Part shown: piece by piece, positions 18,232 through 27,084 of the stretch | How positions within the stretch are numbered: position 1 is the first letter of the stretch | How the letters are laid out: every line of letters begins with the position of its first letter | Assembly (NCBI GenBank): GCA_046295175.1 | Contig: JBKBNY010000007.1 | Coordinates: 1-64,000 of the forward strand | DNA: 64,000 bases | Direction: 5' to 3' | Origin: JALOLV01 sp046295175 | Lineage (GTDB): Bacteria; Bacteroidota; Bacteroidia; Cytophagales; Spirosomataceae | Notes under the pieces: generated by a model | Seen by the model: only the letters and a program-made list of their open reading frames with translations | What the model was told of the DNA's origin: nothing | Databases searched by the model: none | Program-made: the position numbers and the translations under genes

Positions 18232-18762
18232 TTAATCCTTCAAACTCGAAGCTATTTTCTTGAAATCTGGCAATAATGTACTGAAATTTGGTGTGAGTGT
18301 CCAGCACAAAATCTGATAATAATGCGTTTTGGATTCGACATAAGTTACCAAATAACTAATATCGAGTTTTGAGCCGTCTTCTTGCGGTAGGGCTGCTTTG
18401 AGTTCAGACTGGAAAAACTTATTCCCGTTCGCCTCAAAAGATATTCCTTCGCTCTCTACGGGTGAATTTTCGGGGGTTTTCAAAGAAGCTATGTTTGAAT
18501 CATGAAAATCTTTAGGCGACACAAACTTCTGTCCCGATAGTTCTAAGTCTTCTTTAGAATCTGCAATGACAATCAGATACGCATTTTTGCCTGAATTCAT
18601 GTACTGAGCCGAAGCGGCATCATTCAAGCTCACGGTTTTAACCATGTAATCCGGAACCGCAATGTAGAAAATATGCCCAGCCTTCTTCTCCGAAAATTTT
18701 GTCTGAGCAAAGCTTGTCGAAATGCCAATTAGCACAAGCAAAAGTGTAAGGTGTTTTTTCAT
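18232..18762 (-). CDS. Small secreted protein, function unknown
   Basis: 176 residues. A clean signal peptide (MKKHLTLLLVLIGISTSFA, cut before QT) and a soluble mixed alpha/beta remainder with no cysteine pair or lipobox. It contains FYIAVPDYMVKTVSLNDAAS and a C-terminal YYQILCWTLTPNFSTLLPDF, a layout seen in small periplasmic Bacteroidota proteins of unknown role. It stands alone between two hairpins, so it is probably monocistronic. No catalytic motif was recognised. Confidence 0.75.
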   Translation of the reverse strand: MKKHLTLLLVLIGISTSFAQTKFSEKKAGHIFYIAVPDYMVKTVSLNDAASAQYMNSGKNAYLIVIADSKEDLELSGQKFVSPKDFHDSNIASLKTPENSPVESEGISFEANGNKFFQSELKAALPQEDGSKLDISYLVTYVESKTHYYQILCWTLTPNFSTLLPDFKKIASSLKD

Positions 18763-18796
18763 GGTAAAGACATTTTTGTAATCAGTTTTATAAAAA

Positions 18797-18830
18797 AAGG
18801 ATTCCTGCGGTATATTTGGCAGGATTCCTT
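18797..18830 (-). terminator. Terminator of the aminopeptidase P gene
   Basis: aaggattcctgc (18797-18808) pairs with gcaggattcctt (18819-18830) with one central mismatch, 11 bp past the stop at 18841; TTTTTTTAT follows on the minus strand. Confidence 0.75.
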
Positions 18831-18840
18831 CGATAATAAA

Positions 18841-20217
18841 TCAAGCATTTCCTAATGCCTCGACCTCTTCGGCCTTTTTCGGAATCTGACGACCTAAAAC
18901 TTTGTATCCGTCGGCAGTTACGAGGCAGTTATCTTCAATACGGATTCCGCCAAAAGTCTTGAAATTCTCTAATCTCGAATAATTGATAAAATTGGTAAAT
19001 TGCCCCTCGGCTTTCCATTTATCAATCAATTCTGGAATAAAATAAATACCTGGCTCGACCGTCAGGACAAATCCTGCTTCTAATTCGCGAGCCAAACGCA
19101 ACGATTTAAGTCCCAACTGCGTACTTCTTTCGAGACCATCACGATAACCCACGTATTTTTCGCCCAAATCCTCCATGTCATGCACATCAAGCCCAATCAT
19201 GTGTCCGAGTCCGTGTGGCATGAATAGACCTTGAACCCCCAAATTGAGCATTTCGTCAATATCGCCCGTCAATAAACCCATTTCTTTGAGGCCTTCGAGC
19301 ATGATTCGATTTGCCATCAAGTGGATTTCTCGGTATTGAACATCTGGTTTGAGTGCCGCAATGGCCGATGTCTCCATCTTCAAAACCAAATTGTACATAT
19401 CTTTTTGTTTATCGGAGAATCTCCTCGCTACCGGAATCGTTCGGGTAATATCTCCAGCATAAAACATTTTATTTTCTGCACCCGAATCATTGATTACAAG
19501 CCTTCCGTTTTCGAGGGTATTGCCATGATAATGATTGTGTAGGGTCTGTCCATTCATCGAGAAAATCGCTGGATACGCCAAGTCTCCACCCATTTCGAGG
19601 GCTTTAGCATGAATCGCTGATACGATTTCGTATTCTTTTCTGCCGTCTCTTGTCATTTGAAAAGCCGTCATGTGCATCTCACGTGTGATGTTTACGGCGT
19701 CTTCCATTTGTACAATTTCTTCGGCAGTCTTGTAAGAACGAATCCCGACGATTGCCTTTATCAAATCGACCGATGTTTTTTCTTTCAATTGCCCAACCGC
19801 AATACCCGTCCATTCGCTCAATCTAAACATATTATCGTAGCGGTACGGTGGAGTAAAATGCAATATTTTAGCACTTTTGATGCGTGAAGGTAGCTTTTCT
19901 GGGCTTTCGGTACGATAAACGCCTACTCGTCGAGCGAGTTCGGCCAGAGTTGGTTGTGGCCCAACCCAGATGATGTCATCCATCGTGAGTTCGTTTCCGA
20001 AAATGATTTCTTCGCCCGAATCGCAATCAATAATGGCGTTTAGCCCTGCTTGGCTTATCCCAAAAAAATACAAAAAATTACTATCTTGGCGGTATCTGTA
20101 AGTATTGTCGTGGTAGTTCATCGGGGCTTCGTCATTTCCCATAATGAGAATGAGCCCTTTGCCTACTTCTTTTTTAAGGTGGTTACGGCGTTCGGTATAA
20201 GTTTGGGCAGAAAACAT
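18841..20217 (-). CDS. pepP: Xaa-Pro aminopeptidase (aminopeptidase P)
   Basis: 458 residues. The N-terminal AMP_N domain (YTERRNHLKKEV, NFLYFFGISQ) is followed by a pita-bread M24 metalloprotease fold. The five metal ligands are visible: D in INDSGAE, D in YAGDITRT, H in MPHGLGHMIGLDVHDM, E in LTVEPGIYF and E in GIRIEDN. It removes N-terminal residues preceding proline from peptides in the cytoplasm, using two divalent metal ions. Length is normal for bacterial PepP. It stands alone, separated from dxs by a strong hairpin. Confidence 0.93.
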   Translation of the reverse strand: MFSAQTYTERRNHLKKEVGKGLILIMGNDEAPMNYHDNTYRYRQDSNFLYFFGISQAGLNAIIDCDSGEEIIFGNELTMDDIIWVGPQPTLAELARRVGVYRTESPEKLPSRIKSAKILHFTPPYRYDNMFRLSEWTGIAVGQLKEKTSVDLIKAIVGIRSYKTAEEIVQMEDAVNITREMHMTAFQMTRDGRKEYEIVSAIHAKALEMGGDLAYPAIFSMNGQTLHNHYHGNTLENGRLVINDSGAENKMFYAGDITRTIPVARRFSDKQKDMYNLVLKMETSAIAALKPDVQYREIHLMANRIMLEGLKEMGLLTGDIDEMLNLGVQGLFMPHGLGHMIGLDVHDMEDLGEKYVGYRDGLERSTQLGLKSLRLARELEAGFVLTVEPGIYFIPELIDKWKAEGQFTNFINYSRLENFKTFGGIRIEDNCLVTADGYKVLGRQIPKKAEEVEALGNA

Positions 20218-20260
20218 AATGTTTGGAGTAATTAGTTTGTGGCGTAAAGGTAATAAAAAT

Positions 20261-20292
20261 AAAACATCCGATGGTAGTACATCGGATGTTTT
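20261..20292 (-). terminator. Terminator of dxs
   Basis: aaaacatccgatg (20261-20273) and catcggatgtttt (20280-20292) form a perfect 13-bp stem with a 6-nt loop, 34 bp beyond the dxs stop. Confidence 0.85.
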
Positions 20293-20325
20293 AGCTGGTA
20301 CGATATTATCAATATTTTACATTCT

Positions 20326-22254
20326 CTACACCAAAACGCCACTCAAAACCAATTCTTTGGTTGACTGAGCGATTCCTTCGGGGTCGAATCCACACTCACG
20401 GTGTAGTTCTATTTGTTCGCCATGCTCAACAATTCTATCAGGAATACCCAGACGTTTCACACGAGCCATGTAGCCGTGTTCGGTCATAAATTCTACTACG
20501 GCACTGCCCATTCCGCCCATCAAGCAACCATCTTCAACAGTCACGATTTTATCAAATTTCCTGAAAACCTCATGCAACATTTCTTCGTCAAGTGGTTTTA
20601 CATATCGGAGGTCGTAATGTGCCGCGTTGATACCTTCGTTTTCAAGCATTTCACAGGCTTTTACTGCGTAATTACCAATATGCCCGATTGTCAAAATCGC
20701 CGCATCTTCACCGTCTTTAACTTTGCGTCCTTTGCCGATTTCGAGGCGTTCAAAAGGTTTTTTCCAATCTGGCATTACACCTTCACCACGTGGATAACGA
20801 ATCGTGAAAGCGGTTTTGAGTTTTTGTACATCCTCCAACTGGAACGTGTACATCATGTTTCTCAATTCTTCTTCGTTCATCGGCGAAGCCACCACCATAT
20901 TCGGAATACAACGCATATAAGCAATATCGTACGCACCGTGGTGGGTTGGACCATCGGCACCTGCAAAACCTGCTCTGTCGAGGCAGAAAATCACGGGTAG
21001 CTCTTGGATACAAACATCGTGTACGACTTGGTCGTAGGCACGCTGCATGAATGTCGAGTAAATATTGCAGTAAACCACTTGTCCACGAGTAGCCATACCC
21101 GCCGAAAACGTAACGGCGTGCTGCTCGGCAATACCTACATCGAATGCTCTATCGGGGATGGCCTTCATCATGATATTCAACGAAGAACCCGACGGCATCG
21201 CGGGTGTTACACCCACGATTTTGGTATTTTTCTCGGCCAATTCCACAATCGTATGCCCGAAGACATCTTGGTATTTGGGTGGCTGTGGTTTATCGTAAGT
21301 TTTTTTCTTGATTTCGCCCGTTACTTTATCAAAAAGCCCCGGTGCGTGCCATTTTACTTGGTCTTTTTCGGCCGGAGCATAACCCTTGCCTTTTACCGTT
21401 AGACAATGTAGAATTTTTGGCCCTGGAATATCCTTGAGGTCATTCAAGACACTTACCAAATGGTCGATGTCGTGGCCATCAATTGGCCCAAAATAACGAA
21501 GATTAAGTGCCTCAAAGAAGTTGCTTTGGCTGAGCAATGCCCCTTTCATGGCGTTCTCGACTTTCTGCACGATTTCTCTGGCACTTTGCCCAAACTTGCT
21601 CATTTTACCGAGCAAATTCCAGACATCATCTTTTACTTTATTGTATGTATGCGAGGTCGTAATATCGGTCAAATACTCCTTCAAAGCCCCTACGTTGGGG
21701 TCAATCGCCATGCAGTTATCATTCAAGATAATCAGCAAGTTAGAGTCTTTGAGCGAGCCTGCGTGATTCATGGCTTCAAAAGCCATTCCTGCAGTCATTG
21801 AGCCATCACCAATAACGGCAATGTGTTGGCGTTTTTCTTTGTTGAGATTAGACCCTACGGCCATACCCAAAGCCGCCGAGATTGAGGTAGATGAATGCCC
21901 TACGCCAAAGGTATCGTATTCGCTTTCTTTGCGTTTCGGAAAACCCGAAATTCCTTTATAAACTCGGTTGGTATGAAAAACATCTCTGCGACCCGTCAAG
22001 ATTTTATGGCCATAAGCCTGATGCCCAACATCCCAGACCAGTTGGTCGTCTGGTGTATTGAAGACATAATGCAATGCCACCGACAACTCTACAACACCCA
22101 AACTTGCCCCAAAATGCCCACCATAAACCGAGACCATATCAATGATGAATTGGCGGAGTTCGTCAGAAACTTGGGGGAGTTGAGAGCGGTCGAGTTTGCG
22201 TAAATCTGCAGGATATTTTATATCTTTCAATAATTCACCGGGCGTTATCAGCAT
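20326..22254 (-). CDS. dxs: 1-deoxy-D-xylulose-5-phosphate synthase
   Basis: 642 residues, full family length. The thiamine-diphosphate site is visible as GDGSMTAGMAFEAMNHAG, with the catalytic histidine region VGHQAYGHKILTGRR, GVGHSSTSISAALGMA, and the transketolase-type pyrimidine domain (DVGIAEQHAVTFSAGMA, RAGFAGADGPTHHG). It condenses pyruvate and glyceraldehyde 3-phosphate in the first step of the MEP isoprenoid pathway, in the cytoplasm. Start MLITPGELLKDIKYP matches homologues. The 234 bp upstream hold no recognised gene. Confidence 0.97.
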   Translation of the reverse strand: MLITPGELLKDIKYPADLRKLDRSQLPQVSDELRQFIIDMVSVYGGHFGASLGVVELSVALHYVFNTPDDQLVWDVGHQAYGHKILTGRRDVFHTNRVYKGISGFPKRKESEYDTFGVGHSSTSISAALGMAVGSNLNKEKRQHIAVIGDGSMTAGMAFEAMNHAGSLKDSNLLIILNDNCMAIDPNVGALKEYLTDITTSHTYNKVKDDVWNLLGKMSKFGQSAREIVQKVENAMKGALLSQSNFFEALNLRYFGPIDGHDIDHLVSVLNDLKDIPGPKILHCLTVKGKGYAPAEKDQVKWHAPGLFDKVTGEIKKKTYDKPQPPKYQDVFGHTIVELAEKNTKIVGVTPAMPSGSSLNIMMKAIPDRAFDVGIAEQHAVTFSAGMATRGQVVYCNIYSTFMQRAYDQVVHDVCIQELPVIFCLDRAGFAGADGPTHHGAYDIAYMRCIPNMVVASPMNEEELRNMMYTFQLEDVQKLKTAFTIRYPRGEGVMPDWKKPFERLEIGKGRKVKDGEDAAILTIGHIGNYAVKACEMLENEGINAAHYDLRYVKPLDEEMLHEVFRKFDKIVTVEDGCLMGGMGSAVVEFMTEHGYMARVKRLGIPDRIVEHGEQIELHRECGFDPEGIAQSTKELVLSGVLV

Positions 22255-22488
22255 GGCAATATAAGTTTTTAGTGTTGTTGAGAAAAAGCAAAGGTTTTAT
22301 GGCATTCAAACAAAGTATAAAACGTATATGCTTTAAAATTGTTTAGGATTTTTAATGATTTGGGATTTCGGATTGCCGATTTTGGTTTTGCAAAAGTATT
22401 TGAGGATGAAATTACACCATTCTCTTGCCGAATAATGACCCAAAAATCGACACAAAGATACTGAAAATCTATTGAAAACTTATTTTTT

Positions 22489-23088
22489 CTAATGAAATCT
22501 ATCGTTTCTGACCTCCAGATTACGCATTATCTCGGCTTCTTGGTCGAGTAGCTCTTTCCAGCGTTTACGTACTTTTTCTTTAGGTAGGTATTCTTCGGCC
22601 AATTCTAAGAAATTTCGGTAATGCCCCGCCTCCGAAATCATCAATTCACGGTAAAATTTACGTAGGTTTTCATCGCCGATTTGCTCTGATAAAAGTTTGA
22701 ATCTCTCGGCCGAGCGTGCCTCAATCATGGCACACATGAGTAGTTCCTCCATCATGTTTTCGTCACGATTACCCGTTTTGCGGAGGCATTTGGCTAATTC
22801 GGCAACGTACTCGTCTTTGCGTTTGTGAGTGAGTTTAAATCCTCGTTTTTTGAGTTCTTTTACGACTCTCCTGAAATGCCCCCATTCTTCGTCAACGACT
22901 GGCATCAGTGTATCTACCAACGATTCTTTATCGGGGTACTTCACAATCAACGAAATACACGAGGTAGCAGCTTTTTGTTCGCAGAATGCGTGGTCTATCA
23001 AAATATCTTCGAGATTCATCTCGGCTATATTAACCCAGCGGGGGTCGGTTGGTAGTTGCAAGCCGAGCGTAGTGAGTTGGTTATCCAT
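22489..23088 (-). CDS. miaE: tRNA-(ms2io6A)-hydroxylase, MiaE-like
   Basis: 199 residues from ATG at 23088 (MDNQLTTLGLQLP); extension upstream would need a TTG. A ferritin-like four-helix di-iron fold: E in CEQKAATSC, EEWGHF, EARSAERF and EAGHYRNF supply carboxylate and histidine ligands in the MiaE order. The enzyme hydroxylates the isopentenyl group of 2-methylthio-N6-isopentenyladenosine at position 37 of tRNAs, using O2. It lies downstream of trxA with a hairpin between, so co-transcription is at best partial. Confidence 0.9.
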   Translation of the reverse strand: MDNQLTTLGLQLPTDPRWVNIAEMNLEDILIDHAFCEQKAATSCISLIVKYPDKESLVDTLMPVVDEEWGHFRRVVKELKKRGFKLTHKRKDEYVAELAKCLRKTGNRDENMMEELLMCAMIEARSAERFKLLSEQIGDENLRKFYRELMISEAGHYRNFLELAEEYLPKEKVRKRWKELLDQEAEIMRNLEVRNDRFH

Positions 23089-23114
23089 AAAAATTGACAA
23101 TCAATTAAAAAACA

Positions 23115-23146
23115 AAAACCTGTCGGTATCGAAACAAACAGGTTTT
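23115..23146 (-). terminator. Hairpin between trxA and miaE
   Basis: aaaacctgt (23115-23123) and acaggtttt (23138-23146), a perfect 9-bp stem, 30 bp beyond the trxA stop; TTTTTTAATTG follows on the minus strand. Confidence 0.7.
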
Positions 23147-23152
23147 ATACAT

Positions 23153-23160
23153 CAAAATTA
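23153..23160 (-). promoter_or_regulatory. Possible -7 element for miaE
   Basis: Read on the minus strand this is TAATTTTG, a match to the Bacteroidota TAnnTTTG -7 box, about 65 bp before the miaE start. No convincing -33 element was found, and it would place the trxA hairpin inside the miaE leader. Confidence 0.25.
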
Positions 23161-23175
23161 TGGAATCTTAGATAT

Positions 23176-23475
23176 TTACACAAACTCCTTCACGACATTC
23201 TTCAACTGCGGCAAAGGCAATACACCCGACTGACGCCATTTCATTTCGCTATTTTTGAAAACCATCATCGTAGGTACGCTTTGTACACGGTATTTTTGTG
23301 ATAATTTAGGATTTTGGTCAACGTCAATTTTGATGATTTTTACCGAATCGCCCATGTCGTTTGCTAATTGCTGCAAGATTGGAGCTAATTGTTTACATGG
23401 TCCACACCATTCGGCCGAGAAATCTATCAAAACTGGTTTATCGGATGCTATCAATTCTTCAAAAGTACCTTTCAT
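23176..23475 (-). CDS. trxA: Thioredoxin
   Basis: 99 residues with the redox motif WCGPC at 23-27, the buried Asp strand VLIDFSAEW, and the cis-proline segment VQSVPTMMVF. A cytoplasmic disulfide reductase for ribonucleotide reductase and other targets. No signal peptide. Slightly short at the N-terminus compared with E. coli TrxA but complete in fold. Confidence 0.95.
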   Translation of the reverse strand: MKGTFEELIASDKPVLIDFSAEWCGPCKQLAPILQQLANDMGDSVKIIKIDVDQNPKLSQKYRVQSVPTMMVFKNSEMKWRQSGVLPLPQLKNVVKEFV

Positions 23476-23576
23476 TTTTATTACGATTTAAAATTATTTT
23501 TTCTAAGTGTTTGATATTAATTGGCTTATGTTTTATCTATTAGTAATCAAGCAATTAACTATTCCCAATTAACCAT

Positions 23577-23930
23577 TTATTTGTTAAAAATTTGTAACCA
23601 AAGCGAACGTGAGATTCGGTAAAAAACCGAGAACAAAATCAACGTTAAGGCAACGTAACTGATGATATACCAACGCCAATCTACCTTGTCAACAAAAAAC
23701 AGATAATATGCTACCACAAATATCACAAACAGAATCATGTTGAAAATACTGCTCACGTACATTGCACCATAAAAGAAACCGGGTTCGCGTTCGTATTTTA
23801 GGTTACATTTGGGGCAATTTGTGTGCATTGTGGTCATTTTGCCTAATTCAAACGGGTTCTTCGACTCGAAAATATCGCCTTCGTGACATCTCGGGCATTT
23901 CATTTTTATGGTTGCTTCGAGTTTATTCAT
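23577..23930 (-). CDS. DUF983 family membrane protein
   Basis: 117 residues. The N-terminus has two CxxC pairs (CPRCHEGDIF and CPKCNLKYE), a likely zinc knuckle, followed by EPGFFYGAMYVSS, diagnostic for DUF983, and two membrane spans (~58-80 and ~86-108). Function is unknown in the family, although DUF983 genes often occur near haem-copper oxidase assembly genes; no such neighbour is present here. Confidence 0.88.
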   Translation of the reverse strand: MNKLEATIKMKCPRCHEGDIFESKNPFELGKMTTMHTNCPKCNLKYEREPGFFYGAMYVSSIFNMILFVIFVVAYYLFFVDKVDWRWYIISYVALTLILFSVFYRISRSLWLQIFNK

Positions 23931-24317
23931 TCTGAGTTTTGGTTAGATAAGTAATTGAGTAGAATTAGTCGAATACTCCGAATTTCTCGGATTTACCTTA
24001 AATCTTCGGTAATCAATTCGTCATTCAAATAATTCTAAACTATTGCTTACAAAGAGTGTTTTTTACAACAATACTTAGAATAAACCATCCGAGACCTTGT
24101 TTTAGTTTCTCTTCGACAATAAATGTTAGAAATCACCTAATATTAAATAAATGAACATATTTTCATATATAAACAAAAATTCGGATATTTAGTTCATTTT
24201 GTAGATTGTGAAATAATTTGGTTAAATAAAAAAGTGAGGAATCTGTGGCACGGATAAACCTCCGAAGCCACGATTTAACCAATTTTAGTCTATAACCGTG
24301 TCACGGTTTCAAGGGAT
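23931..24317. other. Gene-free stretch
   Basis: 387 bp without a credible reading frame. It holds a short perfect near-palindrome, AACCGTG-T-CACGGTT (24294-24308), just past the stop of the MazG-like gene, and GTGGC/GCCAC arms around 24245-24271. Either may form the end of that transcript, but neither has a T-run. Nothing else was recognised. Confidence 0.5.
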
Positions 24318-24644
24318 TTATTTCAATTTCTCATTCGAGATATGGCGGTCTTTGTCTCGATTGGTCTTTTTATCGAGATTACGTTTGAGGGCTTCGGTAA
24401 GATTGATACCAGTCTGATTGGCAAGGCAAATCAAGACAAAAAGTACATCGGCCATTTCGTCGCCGAGGTCTTTGGCTTTGTCAGATTCTTTTTCAGACTG
24501 TTCGCCGTAGCGTCTGGCGATGATTCGAGCCACTTCTCCTACTTCTTCGGTGAGCATGGCCATGTTGGTTAGTTCATTGAAATACCGAACCCCAATGGTT
24601 TTTATCCAATTATCGACTTCCTGCTGTGCTTGTTCGATTGTCAT
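24318..24644 (-). CDS. MazG-like nucleotide pyrophosphohydrolase
   Basis: 108 residues from ATG 24644 (MTIEQAQQEVDNWI). A single all-alpha MazG-type domain: the metal-binding EEVGEVARIIARRYGE and KDLGDEMADVLFVLICLAN carry the ExxE and ExxD acidic motifs. Such enzymes hydrolyse NTPs or dNTPs to monophosphate and pyrophosphate (house-cleaning). It is one domain, unlike the two-domain E. coli MazG. The N-terminal extension available upstream is not conserved-looking and is left out. Confidence 0.88.
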   Translation of the reverse strand: MTIEQAQQEVDNWIKTIGVRYFNELTNMAMLTEEVGEVARIIARRYGEQSEKESDKAKDLGDEMADVLFVLICLANQTGINLTEALKRNLDKKTNRDKDRHISNEKLK

Positions 24645-24753
24645 ACAAATATCTTGTAAATAAAATGGAATGACTTTTGTTTTAAAATCCAAAAATCCTT
24701 GAAATCGGATGAATCAAGGCATATATTAGCGAAAAAAAACTTTACCTAATACA

Positions 24754-26619
24754 ATGGCAAAGAAACAAAAAACCCCTCAGACCTCAAATAAAATCAGTAC
24801 TGCTCAACCCTCTACCACCACTAAAGCCATAAACCCCATGTGGCTGATGATAGTTTTGGTTATTGTTACATTTATCGGATATGTCGGGGCGTTTAAAAAT
24901 GGTTTTGTAGAATGGGACGACCAACATTATGTTACTAATAATCAATTGGTTCTGAATCCGACTGGGGCGAGTTTCAAGCAGTTATTGACCCAAATTGTGG
25001 CTCTCAACTACCACCCAATCACGATGATTTCGCTGGCTCTCAATGTGGTGCTTTTTGGCAAAGGAGCGGGGTCTTTTATTGTTACAAATGTTTTGATTCA
25101 TATACTCAATACGTTGTTGGTTTTTAGTTTGGTGCAACGTCTGACCGATAAAAAAATCGTTGTTTCATTCTTAACTGCCCTGCTTTTCGGAATTCACCCG
25201 ATGCACGTCGAGTCGGTTGCTTGGATTGCCGAACGCAAAGACGTTCTTTATACATTTTTCTTCTTGGCTTCGTGTATTAGTTATCTCAAATACAAATCCG
25301 ATAACCAAAATAAGTGGCTCATTATCAGCATTTTACTATTTATTTTATCATGTCTTTCTAAAGCGATGGCTGTGCCATTGCCGATAGTTTTATTGCTGAT
25401 TGATTATTGGCAAGGACGTGAATGGTTATCGCCCAAAAACCTGATAGAAAAATCTCCGTTTTTTGCGATTGCGTTGTTGTTTGGTTTGATTTCGGTAAAT
25501 GTGCAGGCTGGCGGCGATTTTCACGGATTATTGACCAAAAGTCAAAACCTTTCGGCATTATCAACCACTACGTTTTCTGGATTAGAACGAATCTCGTATC
25601 CGTCTTACGGCTATCTCAGGTACCACATCATGGCGATTTTACCATTCGGACTATCAAATCTACATCCTTATCCGGGTGTTAGCGAAGCATCTGACCCAAA
25701 ACATCTCTTGGCGATTGTCTTTTTTGTTGGTTCGATTGCCGTGATGCTGTGGTCGTATCGCAAATACAAATTTGTGTTTTTTGGCTGGGGATTTTTCTTG
25801 GTTACAATCGCTCTGGTACTTCAATTTTTATCGGTAGGTAAGGCATTTATGGCCGAGCGTTATTCGTATTTGCCGTATGTGGGTTTGTTTTTTATGATTT
25901 TTTACGGATTGAACGAATGGTTAAAAAGCAATACTACGTGGCTCGTCGGAGGGGTGTTTGGGGTTTTCTGTTTGTTTCTGACAACTCAACAAGTAAAAGT
26001 CTGGAAAGATAATTTTTCGCTTTGGAGCAATGCCTATGAGCAATACCCCAACGATGGTAGCATTTTAGAATCTATGGCCGATGAGTACGGTCGTCGAGGA
26101 GAATTCGGTAAAGTCGAAGAATTTGCTCAAAAAGCCGTACAAACTGGCACAAAAAGCTACCATACCTACGAAATCATGGCGAATATTTATGCCATAAAAG
26201 GCGATTTGAACAAGTCGCTTGAGATGTACAATAAAGCCATAGCGATTGATTCTACCATCGGCAATATTTATTTCAATCGTGCGGTAACTTACTCAAATGC
26301 AAGGCGTTACGACGAAGCCATCAAAGATTTTACGAAATCTATGACACTCGAAAGCAACGAAAAACCTTACCGAGTTCGGGCGGCTCGTGGCGTGGCATAT
26401 ATCGAAACCAAACGTTTCAAAGAAGCCCTCGAAGACTACGATTTTGTGATTGCTAATGCCGAGGCCCCAAACGCTAACTACTACGTTGATAGGTCGGTGA
26501 TTAAGTTTAATATGAATGACCGCAAAGGAGCCATCGAGGATTTGCAAGCGGCACTGAGGATTGAACCGAGCAACCAAAAAGCCGCCGAAAATCTAAGGAT
26601 TATTCAGCAAGCACAGTAA
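24754..26619 (+). CDS. Multi-span membrane protein with C-terminal TPR repeats
   Basis: 621 residues. A basic, T/S-rich N-tail (1-27), then about 9-10 hydrophobic spans to ~430, then TPR repeats (~440-620: SYHTYEIMANIYAIKGDLN, NIYFNRAVTYSNARRYDEA). The loop FVEWDDQHYVTNN and the stretch FGIHPMHVESVAWIAERKD are signatures of the PMT/TMTC-like glycosyltransferase superfamily (GT-C, acidic pair in the first periplasmic loop). The likely role is transfer of a lipid-linked sugar, with TPRs facing the other side; the substrate is unknown. Monocistronic or leading the small secreted gene behind it. Confidence 0.85.
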   Translation: MAKKQKTPQTSNKISTAQPSTTTKAINPMWLMIVLVIVTFIGYVGAFKNGFVEWDDQHYVTNNQLVLNPTGASFKQLLTQIVALNYHPITMISLALNVVLFGKGAGSFIVTNVLIHILNTLLVFSLVQRLTDKKIVVSFLTALLFGIHPMHVESVAWIAERKDVLYTFFFLASCISYLKYKSDNQNKWLIISILLFILSCLSKAMAVPLPIVLLLIDYWQGREWLSPKNLIEKSPFFAIALLFGLISVNVQAGGDFHGLLTKSQNLSALSTTTFSGLERISYPSYGYLRYHIMAILPFGLSNLHPYPGVSEASDPKHLLAIVFFVGSIAVMLWSYRKYKFVFFGWGFFLVTIALVLQFLSVGKAFMAERYSYLPYVGLFFMIFYGLNEWLKSNTTWLVGGVFGVFCLFLTTQQVKVWKDNFSLWSNAYEQYPNDGSILESMADEYGRRGEFGKVEEFAQKAVQTGTKSYHTYEIMANIYAIKGDLNKSLEMYNKAIAIDSTIGNIYFNRAVTYSNARRYDEAIKDFTKSMTLESNEKPYRVRAARGVAYIETKRFKEALEDYDFVIANAEAPNANYYVDRSVIKFNMNDRKGAIEDLQAALRIEPSNQKAAENLRIIQQAQ

Positions 26620-26688
26620 ACATTTGAGACAAGGATTTGGTTTTGATTGGAGTCGTAATTACTTTTACGCTTCGCACAAATCCTTTCT

Positions 26689-27042
26689 ATGAAAACACTT
26701 TTATCACTTACTATCATTCTATTTACAACTTTGGGGGCTTTTGCCCAGAGCAGCAAGCGGAGTAAACTGATTGTTTTAGAAAAAGCCAATCTTGACGACA
26801 CCACAAAGGTAGAAAACAAGGGGTTGGACAATGAAATGAAAGAAGATATGAATCGTTTTTTGGGGTTCGGAATGCACGTTTCGCTCAAAGAACGAGAAGA
26901 ATCTGCTCAGAATGTTGCTAATTCTAAAAAGAAAAAATCGGGCGTTACACTCCAAATGGGTTTCCAATTACCAAAATTCATCAAAACCGACCCGCCTAAC
27001 AAAGTTTTCAAATTAGGTTGGAATCTGGGGATTAATATATAA
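26689..27042 (+). CDS. Small secreted protein, unknown
   Basis: 117 residues. Signal peptide MKTLLSLTIILFTTLGAFA cut before QSS, then a charged lysine-rich mature part and a short C-terminal stretch, TLQMGFQLPKFIKTDPPN, with no family I recognise. It follows the TPR membrane gene by 69 bp and ends just before a strong bidirectional hairpin, so it is probably the last gene of that unit. Confidence 0.65.
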   Translation: MKTLLSLTIILFTTLGAFAQSSKRSKLIVLEKANLDDTTKVENKGLDNEMKEDMNRFLGFGMHVSLKEREESAQNVANSKKKKSGVTLQMGFQLPKFIKTDPPNKVFKLGWNLGINI

Positions 27043-27043
27043 A

Positions 27044-27076
27044 AAAAGAGGTGCATAAGACTTATGCACCTCTTTT
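27044..27076. terminator. Bidirectional terminator
   Basis: aaaagaggtgcat (27044-27056) and atgcacctctttt (27064-27076), a perfect 13-bp stem flanked by A and T runs between convergent genes ending at 27042 and 27085. Confidence 0.9.
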
Positions 27077-27084
27077 CTTGTTAA

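Noticed and set aside
20413..22203. Long plus-strand frames opposite dxs
   Set aside because: They are antisense frames over a full-length dxs gene with clear motifs, with no independent domain.
24294..24308. AACCGTG-T-CACGGTT as a strong terminator
   Set aside because: The single-base loop cannot form a normal hairpin and no T-run follows; it is noted only as a weak candidate.
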